From CAZTVF01 sp964616985 (GTDB lineage: Bacteria > Planctomycetota > Phycisphaerae > SM23-33), in contig CAZTVF010000010.1 of NCBI GenBank assembly GCA_964616985.1, forward strand, positions 1 through 64,000: 64,000 bases of DNA, read 5' to 3'. The position numbers were made by a program, and so were the translations under genes. The notes under the pieces were generated by a model, which had not been told where the DNA came from, searched no databases, and saw only the letters and a list, made by a program, of their open reading frames with translations. Positions 43,015-49,701 of this stretch are shown in pieces (within the stretch, counting starts at the first letter, position 1; each line of letters begins with the position of its first letter).

Positions 43015-44652
43015 ATGCGGAAACTTCTGGCCATTGCGCAGAACACGTTTACTCAAACCATCCGCCAGCCGATGTTCTTCATCATCATTCTGGGCACGTT
43101 TCTCCTGCTGGTCCTCTCGGTGCCCTTGTCCGGCTGGACCATGGACCAGGGCGGGGACTACCACGCCAGCGACCAGAAGATGCTCGAGAACTTCGGACTC
43201 AGCACGCTGCTGCTGGCGGGCCTGCTGCTTTCGGCCTTCAGCGCCTCCAGCGTGCTGGCCCGCGAAATCGAAGACAAGACCGCCCTGACCGTGATCTCCA
43301 AACCCGTCTCCCGCCCGGCCTTCGTGCTGGGCAAGTTCGCCGGCGTGGCCGCGGCCGTCACGCTGGGCTACTACCTCTGCTCGCTGGTGCTGCTGCTGAC
43401 GGTCCGCCACCAGGTGATGGCCGCCGCCATCGAGACCATCGACGCGCCGGTGCTGGTGTTCGGCCTGTCGGGCTTCGCCCTGGCGCTGATCCTGGCCCTG
43501 GTGGGCAACTTCCTGTTCGGCTGGTCTTTCACGTCCGCCAGCATCTGGTCCAACGCGGCCATGCTGACACTGGCGATGGTGCTGGTCCTGTTTATCGGCC
43601 GCGAGTGGGAACTCGTGCCGCCGGGCTACGCCAGTCCGCCGCGAATGGCCCGCGACGAGGTGAAGGTGGAGCTCAGACCCGGCATCGGGACGGAATTCTT
43701 CAAGACCCGTGCCGCCAGCGAGGGCTACCACGTGAATCGAGTCGACGGCAACAGCCTCGTCTATCTTCGCGTGCCGGGAGGCACCAGCAACATCGATGCC
43801 ATCGCCAACCTCAAGACCTGGCGAGAAGTCAGCCTGGCCGAGGAGGTGGCCGACCCGCCGGTCATCACCACGCAGCTGCTCAAGGGCATGCTGCTGAGCT
43901 ACATGGGCGTGCTCGTCTTCATGGCGGTGGCCGTCACCGCCAGCACGCGGCTGGGACAGGTGATGACCCTGCTGATCTGCCTGGCGGTATTCCTGCTGGG
44001 TTCGATGGGGCCGCGGCTGGCGCAGTTCTACGACTTCCTGCCGGCCCGAATCGCGGGCTTCATCCTTCCCTACCTGGCCTATTTCTATTCCACCGATGTC
44101 ATGTCCCAGCCCATTCAGGCCGAGACGCCGGTGAGGTTCATCCTGTACGCGGGCGCTTACTGCCTGCTGTACGTCGCGGCCGTGCTGGCCTTGGGCATCG
44201 CGCTGTTCCAACGCCGCCAACTCGCCGCCGACACCGCCGCCACCGGCGTGCCGGGGCTGGTGAACCTGATGGCCCTGCTGGGCCGACTGGCCGCCCTGGT
44301 GGCCGCCATGGCCGGCCTGACCATGGCCCTGACGAAGGAGCTTTGGACGCCGGCGGGCCTGACGCTCGCCTTCGGGCTCCTCGTTGCAGGCATCCTGGGC
44401 TGGCTGCTGTGGGGCTTCTTCGGACGCGGCGCCAAGTGGGCGTACTGGTTGGTCCTGGCCTCGGCGGGCGGCCGCCTGCTGATGGGCATCGCACAGGTCG
44501 CCTGGCCGCAGGTCACCACCGAGGCCGGTATCGATGAACCACTGGGGCGCGTCGCCATTGGCACGCTGCTGGCCGCGGCCGTGCTGTTCGTCCTGATCCT
44601 GCCCAAGACCCGCCGCCATTTCTTTGTGCCCAAAGCAAAGCTCTCGATGTGA
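43015..44652 (+). CDS. ABC-2 type permease, divergent partner of the SPFH/ABC operon
   Basis: 545 residues; ATG at 43015 chosen because MRKLLAIAQNTFTQTIRQPM is the normal start of such permeases (an ATG 39 bp upstream is possible). Spans 1-4 enclose a loop, SVLAREIEDKTALTVISKPV, that parallels SVISSDVSNKQIFITATKPL in the permease at 35066. An extracytoplasmic stretch of about 100 residues follows (ELVPPGYASPPRMARDEV onward), then about eight more spans, including RRQLAADTAA after the ABC-2 core. No ATPase gene accompanies it, so it probably uses the ATPase at 36930-38111. A 227-bp gap without visible features follows. Confidence 0.87.
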   Translation: MRKLLAIAQNTFTQTIRQPMFFIIILGTFLLLVLSVPLSGWTMDQGGDYHASDQKMLENFGLSTLLLAGLLLSAFSASSVLAREIEDKTALTVISKPVSRPAFVLGKFAGVAAAVTLGYYLCSLVLLLTVRHQVMAAAIETIDAPVLVFGLSGFALALILALVGNFLFGWSFTSASIWSNAAMLTLAMVLVLFIGREWELVPPGYASPPRMARDEVKVELRPGIGTEFFKTRAASEGYHVNRVDGNSLVYLRVPGGTSNIDAIANLKTWREVSLAEEVADPPVITTQLLKGMLLSYMGVLVFMAVAVTASTRLGQVMTLLICLAVFLLGSMGPRLAQFYDFLPARIAGFILPYLAYFYSTDVMSQPIQAETPVRFILYAGAYCLLYVAAVLALGIALFQRRQLAADTAATGVPGLVNLMALLGRLAALVAAMAGLTMALTKELWTPAGLTLAFGLLVAGILGWLLWGFFGRGAKWAYWLVLASAGGRLLMGIAQVAWPQVTTEAGIDEPLGRVAIGTLLAAAVLFVLILPKTRRHFFVPKAKLSM

Positions 44653-44879
44653 CGCCGGGATCATTCCTGCCGCGGACATCGCAGAGCGAAGACAAGCAGA
44701 AGACGCGCCATAGGAAAGCTCGCCCGCCGCGGCATTGAAAGCCATCGGCAGCGTCGCCTGTCTCTTGTCTCTCCGTGCTTTTCGCATCATTGCCTTGATC
44801 CAGCCTCTATTCCTGCACTCTCTGCTCTTGTTCTTCTTCTCTCTGCGTTCTCTGCGGTGAATTCCTCCCGCAGAGCACG

Positions 44880-46862
44880 CTAATTCACCGGGACATGCTC
44901 CACGCGGGTCGTCACCGGCGTCTCAGCCGCCTTGCGGCGGGCGTCTTCCTGGTGCAGTTCCTCGCCGAATCGAACGAGGCGGGCGCTGTTGAAGATCACG
45001 AACGTCGCCGCCACCATGTGCAGCACCGCCGCCAGCACCGGAGTGATCCAGCCCATCGCGCCCAGCACGATGAAGCCGATGATGAACACCATGCCGAACA
45101 GCAGATTCTGATGGATCACGCTCACCGTCCGGCGGCTGAGGCGGATCAGGAACGGCAGGCGGCGAAGATCGTTGTTCAGCAGCGCGATCGTCGCCGAATT
45201 GATGGCCACTTCGCTGCCCGCGGCGCCCATCGCGATCGACAGGTCGCCCGCGGCCAGGGCCGGCGCGTCGTTCACGCCGTCGCCCACCACCGCAACCTTG
45301 TTCCCGCGCGCCTTGAGCGCATCGACCAGCTGCAACTTGTCGGCCGGAAGGACCTCGGCCTGCACCTCGGTGCAGCCCATCTCCTTGGCGACGCGGCGGG
45401 CCACCGACCAGCGGTCGCCCGTCACCATCACCAGCTCGCGCATGCCCAGCTGCCGCAACTCGTCCATGGCCGAGCGGGCCTCGTCGCGGGTGCGGTCTTC
45501 CATGCCGATCCAGCCCAGCACGCGCCCGTCGCGAACGACGTACAGCGTGCTGATGCCTTCTGGCTCGGCGAGGCTTTCGTGCTTGAGGATGTCCATGTTC
45601 ACGCCCTGCTCGGCCAGCCAGCTCGAACGGCCGACGAGCACTCGCTGCCCGCCGACGTTCGCCCGCACGCCGCGGCCGGAGATCTCCTCGAATTCCTCGG
45701 GCTTCGTCAGCGCGACGCGGGCCTTCTGGGCCACCGCCACCACTGCGCGGGCCACGGGGTGCTTGGACATCTGCTCGATCGACGCCGCCGTGGTCAACAG
45801 GTCCAGGCCGTCGATCTCCGGCGCCGGGGCCAGTTGCGTCACGCTCAGCTCGCCCGTGGTCAGCGTGCCCGTCTTGTCGAAGACGAACGCGTTGAGGGTG
45901 CTGGCGGCCTCGATCGTCGAGACGTCCTTGACGTAGATGCCCAGGCGGGCGGCGCACGACAAGGCCGCCACCATCGCCGTCGGCACGGCCAGGATCAGGG
46001 CGCACGGGCAGGCGACGACCAGCATGGCCACCGCGCGGTTCATGTCCTGCGTGGAAACCAGCACCACGCCTGCGAGCATCAGGATCGTCGGGGTGTACCA
46101 GCCGGCGTAGCGGTCGATCATCCGCATGATGGGGATGCGCGTGCGCTCGGCCTGGAGGATGAGTTTCTGCACCTTGCCCAGCGTGGTGTCGGCGCCGGCG
46201 CGGGTGACGCGGACGTCCATGGCGCCGGCGAGGTTGCTGGTGCCTGAGAAAACTTCCTCGCCCACGGTCTTGTCCACCGGCAGCGATTCGCCGGTGACGT
46301 TGGCCTGGTTGATCGAGGATTGGCCGGCCACGATGATGCCGTCGGCGGGGATGTTGTCGCCGGGACGGACGCGAACCACGTCGTCGGGCCGCAGCTCGCG
46401 AGGGTCGATCAGTTCTTCCGAGCCGCTGGGCAGCAGGCGGTGCGCCTTTTTGGGGGCCAGCCGCAGAAGGCTCTCAATGCTCGCACGGGCGCCAAGGGCG
46501 GTGCGGGTCTCGATGAGGTTGGCCAGCAGCAGGAAGAAGGCCACCGCGCCGGCGGCCTTGTAATCGCCCGCCGCCAGGGCCGCAATCACGGCCAGGCCAA
46601 CGAGTTCGTCCATGTTCATCTCGCCGTGGAGAAGCTCCTGGGCCGCGTGGTAGATGATGGGCGCGCCCAGCAGGATGGCCCCAGCCACCGCCAGTAGATC
46701 GCTGTAGATATTGCGGCCGGTCACGCCGACCTGGTCAGCAAAGATGACGTCGGCAATGTACGAAAGCAGGACCAGCACCCCGCCCAAGAGAATACCGATG
46801 ATCAGGACACTGGTCCGGCCGGTTTGACGCTCGACCGAATCCTTCACTAGATCATGAGCCAT
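44880..46862 (-). CDS. P1B-type (heavy-metal) ATPase
   Basis: 660 residues. ATG at 46862 with GGAG 7 nt upstream. Motifs in order: TGES (190-193), CPC (285-287, in VVACPCALILAVP), DKTGT with the phosphorylated Asp329, SKHP (His368-Pro369) and GDGVNDAPAL. The CPC and HP motifs place it among P1B ATPases exporting soft or transition metals; no N-terminal HMA domain or CxxC is present, and the short N-terminus begins almost directly with membrane spans. The metal cannot be fixed from the sequence. The C-terminus has a charged tail (EELHQEDARRKAAETP). No metal regulator gene adjoins it. Confidence 0.93.
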   Translation of the reverse strand: MAHDLVKDSVERQTGRTSVLIIGILLGGVLVLLSYIADVIFADQVGVTGRNIYSDLLAVAGAILLGAPIIYHAAQELLHGEMNMDELVGLAVIAALAAGDYKAAGAVAFFLLLANLIETRTALGARASIESLLRLAPKKAHRLLPSGSEELIDPRELRPDDVVRVRPGDNIPADGIIVAGQSSINQANVTGESLPVDKTVGEEVFSGTSNLAGAMDVRVTRAGADTTLGKVQKLILQAERTRIPIMRMIDRYAGWYTPTILMLAGVVLVSTQDMNRAVAMLVVACPCALILAVPTAMVAALSCAARLGIYVKDVSTIEAASTLNAFVFDKTGTLTTGELSVTQLAPAPEIDGLDLLTTAASIEQMSKHPVARAVVAVAQKARVALTKPEEFEEISGRGVRANVGGQRVLVGRSSWLAEQGVNMDILKHESLAEPEGISTLYVVRDGRVLGWIGMEDRTRDEARSAMDELRQLGMRELVMVTGDRWSVARRVAKEMGCTEVQAEVLPADKLQLVDALKARGNKVAVVGDGVNDAPALAAGDLSIAMGAAGSEVAINSATIALLNNDLRRLPFLIRLSRRTVSVIHQNLLFGMVFIIGFIVLGAMGWITPVLAAVLHMVAATFVIFNSARLVRFGEELHQEDARRKAAETPVTTRVEHVPVN

Positions 46863-47049
46863 GAAGTCGCTCCGAGAATTACTGGGTTCGGCGCAGTGAG
46901 CGCCCGTGCAAGTCAACGCCTTTGCAGCTGTTACGGACGTTGCGGCGGATAAGTTCGCCCGACGGGCGGATTTTACTCATCCCGCCCGCCTAGCGCAAGC
47001 CCCAATCCCCCATGACCTTGAAACTTTTTCCGCCTCGTCCCGCTGGAAG

Positions 47050-47140
47050 CGAACCGCGCACAAAAGCGAGCGGCTTCGAGCTTCGCCTGATGCGAAGTCC
47101 TTACGGCCCCACCGTGAATGGCGAATGCACCCGCCGGGGG
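47050..47140 (+). repeat. AAAAGCGAGCG dispersed repeat, copy B
   Basis: Starts CGAAC-N-GCGC, then AAAAGCGAGCG and CTTCG, and ends with CGAATGCACC 72 nt from its first base, nearly the same spacing (73 nt) as in the minus-strand copy at 49108-49200. Identity is roughly 70 percent by eye. Confidence 0.6.
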
Positions 47141-47170
47141 TGGCGGGGAAGCTCCGATTTCGGCAGCGCC

Positions 47171-47200
47171 ATGGCACTGGCGGCGCCGCCATCCTATAAT
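47171..47200 (+). promoter_or_regulatory. Probable leaderless promoter of the CYTH gene
   Basis: ATGGCA (47171-47176) and a perfect TATAAT (47195-47200) are spaced 18 bp apart. The gene's ATG is at 47207, where transcription would start, and there is no ribosome site, so a leaderless mRNA is predicted. Confidence 0.5.
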
Positions 47201-47206
47201 TCCGCC

Positions 47207-47785
47207 ATGGCCAACGAGATCGAGATGAAGTTCAAGGTGGCGTCGCATGCCGCGGTGCGACGACGGCTGGACGCAGCCGGGGCGAAATACATCGGCGGGA
47301 TGCTCCAGACCGACTGCTACTTCGACACCCCCCGGCGCGATCTGCTCAAGCGGGACAGCGGCATGCGAATCCGCACCGCGGCCAAGCTTCGCGGCCACAC
47401 GCTCGCCGCCGACCCCCGCCCCCAGCTCACCTACAAAGGGCCCGTCGACGCCAAGGCCCGCGCCAAGGTCAGGCCGGAGATCCAGACGCACCTCGAAGAC
47501 GCCGAAGCGTTCGGTGAGATCCTCGCAGCCCTGGGCTTCGAGCCCGCCCTGACGATCCAGAAGAAACGCATCACTTACCATCTCGGCCGCTGCCTGGTGG
47601 AGCTCGACGAGCTGCCGATCCTCGGCTGCTTCATCGAGATCGAAGGCCCCGATGAGGCCGCCATCGAGCGAGTCCGCGCGAAGCTGCAGATCGAGGACAA
47701 TTCCACCAAGTCCGGATACACGAAGCTTGTTACGGACGCCTGCGCCCAGCTGGGCCGGCCGTGCCGCGAGATCCTATTTGACTGA
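47207..47785 (+). CDS. CYTH domain protein (class IV adenylate cyclase/triphosphatase-like)
   Basis: 192 residues. The ATG at 47207 is directly followed by the CYTH signature ExExK (Glu4, Glu6, Lys8 in NEIEMKFKV). Further motifs are QTDCYFDTP, SGMRIRTAAKLRG, PQLTYKGPV, TIQKKRITYHLGRCLVELDELPILG, FIEIEG and STKSGYTKL, all of class IV adenylate cyclase-like CYTH proteins. Family members act on triphosphate substrates (ATP, thiamine triphosphate or tripolyphosphate); which one applies here is unknown. There is no ribosome site; a TATAAT box ends 6 nt before the ATG, suggesting leaderless transcription. Confidence 0.88.
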   Translation: MANEIEMKFKVASHAAVRRRLDAAGAKYIGGMLQTDCYFDTPRRDLLKRDSGMRIRTAAKLRGHTLAADPRPQLTYKGPVDAKARAKVRPEIQTHLEDAEAFGEILAALGFEPALTIQKKRITYHLGRCLVELDELPILGCFIEIEGPDEAAIERVRAKLQIEDNSTKSGYTKLVTDACAQLGRPCREILFD

Positions 47786-47817
47786 GCAGGGCCTGGTGCG
47801 GTCTAACCTTAATTGAT

Positions 47818-47909
47818 GGGTGGCGGCCTTCCCAGGCCGCCGCCAAGAACGCTCTGAGGGCGGCGGACTGAGCTTGCCTGCTGGAGGCAGAAAGGCCGCC
47901 ACGCCTCAC
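47818..47909. repeat. Diverged paired hairpin, GGTGGCGGCC family
   Basis: A GGTGGCGGCC-type arm (about 47818-47843) with one substitution in its second half is followed by an expanded spacer containing CTTGCCTG and the inverted partial arm AAAGGCCGCCACGCC. It lies between the CYTH and ald genes. Confidence 0.65.
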
Positions 47910-47990
47910 CATGAGCGGTACGACATAGTTCGAGGCACAGCCTTTCCGTGCTGTGCACGCATAGGGCCTGTTCAAGGCCGGGAGAACCGC

Positions 47991-49088
47991 ATGATCATTG
48001 GCGTGCCGCGCGAGATCAAGTCCAACGAGTTCCGCATCGCCCTGCTGCCGGTCGGCGCAAAGCTTCTCACCCAGGACGGCCACAAGGTCCTCGTCGAGGC
48101 CGGTGCGGGCTTGGGCAGCGGCTTCAGCGACCGCGACTACACCTCCGCCGGGGCCCAGCTGGTGCATGACGCCGACGAGATCTTCGAACGCGCCGACATG
48201 ATCGTGAAAGTCAAAGAGCCGCAGTTTGAGGAGATCGACCTCCTGCGGCCGGGACAGGTCATCTTCACCTACTTTCACTTTGCCGCCTCGCGTGAGCTGA
48301 CGGTGGGCTGCCTGGAATCCGGCATCATCGCCGTCGCCTACGAAACGCTCACCGACAGTCGTGGCCGCCTGCCGCTGCTGACGCCGATGAGCGAAGTCGC
48401 CGGCAAGATGTCCATCCAGGAGGGCGCCAAATTCCTCGAACGCCCGATGATGGGCCGCGGCATTCTGCTGGGCGGCGTCGCCGGCGTCGAGCCCGGAAAC
48501 GTCCTCATCCTTGGCGGAGGCATCGTGGGCTCCAACGCCGCCATCGTGGCCGCCGGCCTGGGCGCCCACGTCGTGATCATGGACATCAACCTCGACCGGC
48601 TGCGATATCTCGAGGAGGTCATGCCCGCCAACGTCACCACGATCTACAGCGACCCCTTCGCCATTGCCGCCCAGGTGCAGCGGGCGGACCTCGTCGTCGG
48701 GGCCGTGCTCATTCCGGGGGCCAAGGCCCCGCTGCTGCTGCAGCGCAGCCACCTGGGCACGATGAAGCCCGGGGCCGTGATTGTCGATGTGTCGATCGAT
48801 CAAGGCGGATGCTTCGAAACCAGCCGCCCCACCACGCACGGCGAGCCGACGTACATTATCGATGGCGTCGTTCACTACTGCGTCGCGAACATGCCCGGCG
48901 CCGTCGGCCGCACCAGTTCGCAGGCGTTGTGCAACGCGACGCTGCCATACGTTCGTGAACTGGCCTCGCTTGGGGCTGATCGCTTCGCCGCCGTCTCCCC
49001 CGGCCACCGCGCCGCGGTGAACCTCCGCGCCGGCAAGCTGGCCAACCCCGGCGTGATCTCCGCCTTCCCCGACCTGCCGAGGGAGTGA
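47991..49088 (+). CDS. ald: Alanine dehydrogenase
   Basis: 365 residues, family length. ATG at 47991 with GGGAG upstream. It starts MIIGVPREIKSNEFRIALLP, then MIVKVKEPQFEEI (catalytic Lys), FTYFHFAASRELT (His), GVAGVEPGNVLILGGGIVGS (NAD-binding Rossmann motif), MKPGAVIVDVSIDQGGCFET and ANMPGAVGRTSSQALCNATLP. It catalyses the reversible NAD-dependent deamination of L-alanine to pyruvate and ammonia. It is monocistronic, preceded by a hairpin repeat and followed by a 346-bp intergenic region. All catalytic motifs are intact. Confidence 0.96.
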   Translation: MIIGVPREIKSNEFRIALLPVGAKLLTQDGHKVLVEAGAGLGSGFSDRDYTSAGAQLVHDADEIFERADMIVKVKEPQFEEIDLLRPGQVIFTYFHFAASRELTVGCLESGIIAVAYETLTDSRGRLPLLTPMSEVAGKMSIQEGAKFLERPMMGRGILLGGVAGVEPGNVLILGGGIVGSNAAIVAAGLGAHVVIMDINLDRLRYLEEVMPANVTTIYSDPFAIAAQVQRADLVVGAVLIPGAKAPLLLQRSHLGTMKPGAVIVDVSIDQGGCFETSRPTTHGEPTYIIDGVVHYCVANMPGAVGRTSSQALCNATLPYVRELASLGADRFAAVSPGHRAAVNLRAGKLANPGVISAFPDLPRE

Positions 49089-49107
49089 TCGTCACGCACG
49101 GAGACTG

Positions 49108-49200
49108 AGCCCGAGCAGGTGCATTCGGTCTTAAGTGGAACCCCGGAGAAAACTTTGCACAAAGCAAACCGCGAAGTCGCTCGCTTTTCAGCACTGTTCG
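49108..49200 (-). repeat. AAAAGCGAGCG dispersed repeat, copy C
   Basis: On the minus strand: CGAACAG from 49200, AAAAGCGAGCGACTT, GGTTT, GTGC, and CGAATGCACC 73 nt from the first base. It is the closest match to copy A (13724) in the first 45 bases and to copy B (47050) in overall length. It overlaps the last codons of the small open frame. Confidence 0.65.
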
Positions 49201-49358
49201 CTGCAAGTGGTTGTGCGGGCAAGCCTTTGCCTGAGGCTCTGGCCGCAACCACCGCGCCGCAGGATCATGACGATGCGCATCCAGTCATCAATCGTGGCCG
49301 GAGCCTCGTGACGGGCAGCCCCTTGGCCGAACGACGATTCCCAACCTTGCTCATCCAT
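49188..49358 (-). CDS. Possible small protein (56 aa), possibly a repeat-borne fragment
   Basis: 56 codons from ATG at 49358 to TGA at 49188-49190, preceded directly by AGGAGG, one of the best ribosome sites in the window, though placed very close (1 nt) to the first ATG; a second ATG 4 nt downstream in another frame would give only 29 codons. The product begins MDEQGWESSFGQG and contains IDDWMRIVMILRRGG and QSLRQRLARTTTC. Its end overlaps copy C of a dispersed repeat, so it may be a fragment of a decayed mobile gene. No family recognised. Confidence 0.35.
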   Translation of the reverse strand: MDEQGWESSFGQGAARHEAPATIDDWMRIVMILRRGGCGQSLRQRLARTTTCSEQC

Positions 49359-49384
49359 TCCTCCTGATTAACCGATACACAATG

Positions 49385-49413
49385 TTGACGGCGCCACCCG
49401 GCGCGAGTATATT
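49385..49413 (+). promoter_or_regulatory. Sigma-70-type promoter of tRNA-Ser
   Basis: TTGACG (49385-49390), a 17-bp spacer and TATATT (49408-49413). The expected start near 49420 gives a leader of about 15 nt before the mature tRNA at 49435. Confidence 0.75.
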
Positions 49414-49434
49414 GACCCTAGCACCGCAGCACCC

Positions 49435-49525
49435 GGAGAGGTGGCTGAGTGGCTGAAAGCGACGGTTTGCTAAACCGTTGTACGGGGTTACCCCCGTACC
49501 TCGGGTTCGAATCCCGACCTCTCCG
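49435..49525 (+). tRNA. tRNA-Ser (anticodon GCT)
   Basis: 91 nt with a complete cloverleaf. The acceptor stem GGAGAGG (49435-49441) pairs with CCTCTCC (49518-49524), and G49525 is the discriminator base. The anticodon stem ACGGT/ACCGT encloses the loop TTGCTAA with GCT at 49469-49471, reading AGC and AGT codons. The long variable arm (TACGGGG with CCCCGTA) is typical of serine tRNAs, and the T-arm contains GGTTCGAATCC. CCA is not encoded. Confidence 0.97.
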
Positions 49526-49533
49526 TTTCACCG

Positions 49534-49563
49534 AGCCCCACGGTATGACCGGCGGGGCTTTTT
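49534..49563 (+). terminator. Rho-independent terminator of tRNA-Ser
   Basis: AGCCCC (49534-49539) pairs with GGGGCT (49554-49559) and an inner CGGT pairs with ACCG; five T residues follow (49559-49563). It ends the tRNA transcript 9 nt past the gene. Confidence 0.85.
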
Positions 49564-49701
49564 CATGCGCTGCAGGCGGAGGCCTGCCCCGCATCGCGAA
49601 ACACAAATCTTTCAACCGGCTTTGGGCGGGGTTATGATTCCTGCGGCGCTGTGGGCCGGCTGACCCCAGGCACAAGTCTCAACTTGTCGAAAGGGCATTC
49701 T

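Larger units (their letters stand above)
46863..47206. other. Intergenic region between the P1B ATPase and CYTH genes
   Basis: 344 bp. It contains a 7-bp hairpin (CGGGCGG 46963-46969 with CCGCCCG 46982-46988), one copy of the AAAAGCGAGCG repeat (47050-47140) and, at its right end, the probable CYTH promoter (47171-47200). No gene is supported; the frame upstream of the CYTH start is open only because it reads through the repeat. Confidence 0.65.
49089..49434. other. Intergenic region between ald and tRNA-Ser
   Basis: 346 bp holding, on the minus strand, a 56-codon open frame with a strong ribosome site (49188-49358), one copy of the AAAAGCGAGCG repeat (49108-49200), and, on the plus strand, the tRNA promoter (49385-49413). 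Confidence 0.65.

Noticed and set aside
44653..44879. Possible gene or RNA in the gap after the second ABC permease
   Set aside because: 227 bp without a frame, hairpin or promoter that I can support; only pyrimidine-rich, AT-richer sequence near its right end.
47012..47206. Earlier start for the CYTH protein
   Set aside because: The added 65 residues would come from the dispersed repeat, and the CYTH ExExK motif begins at residue 4 from the chosen ATG, as in the family.
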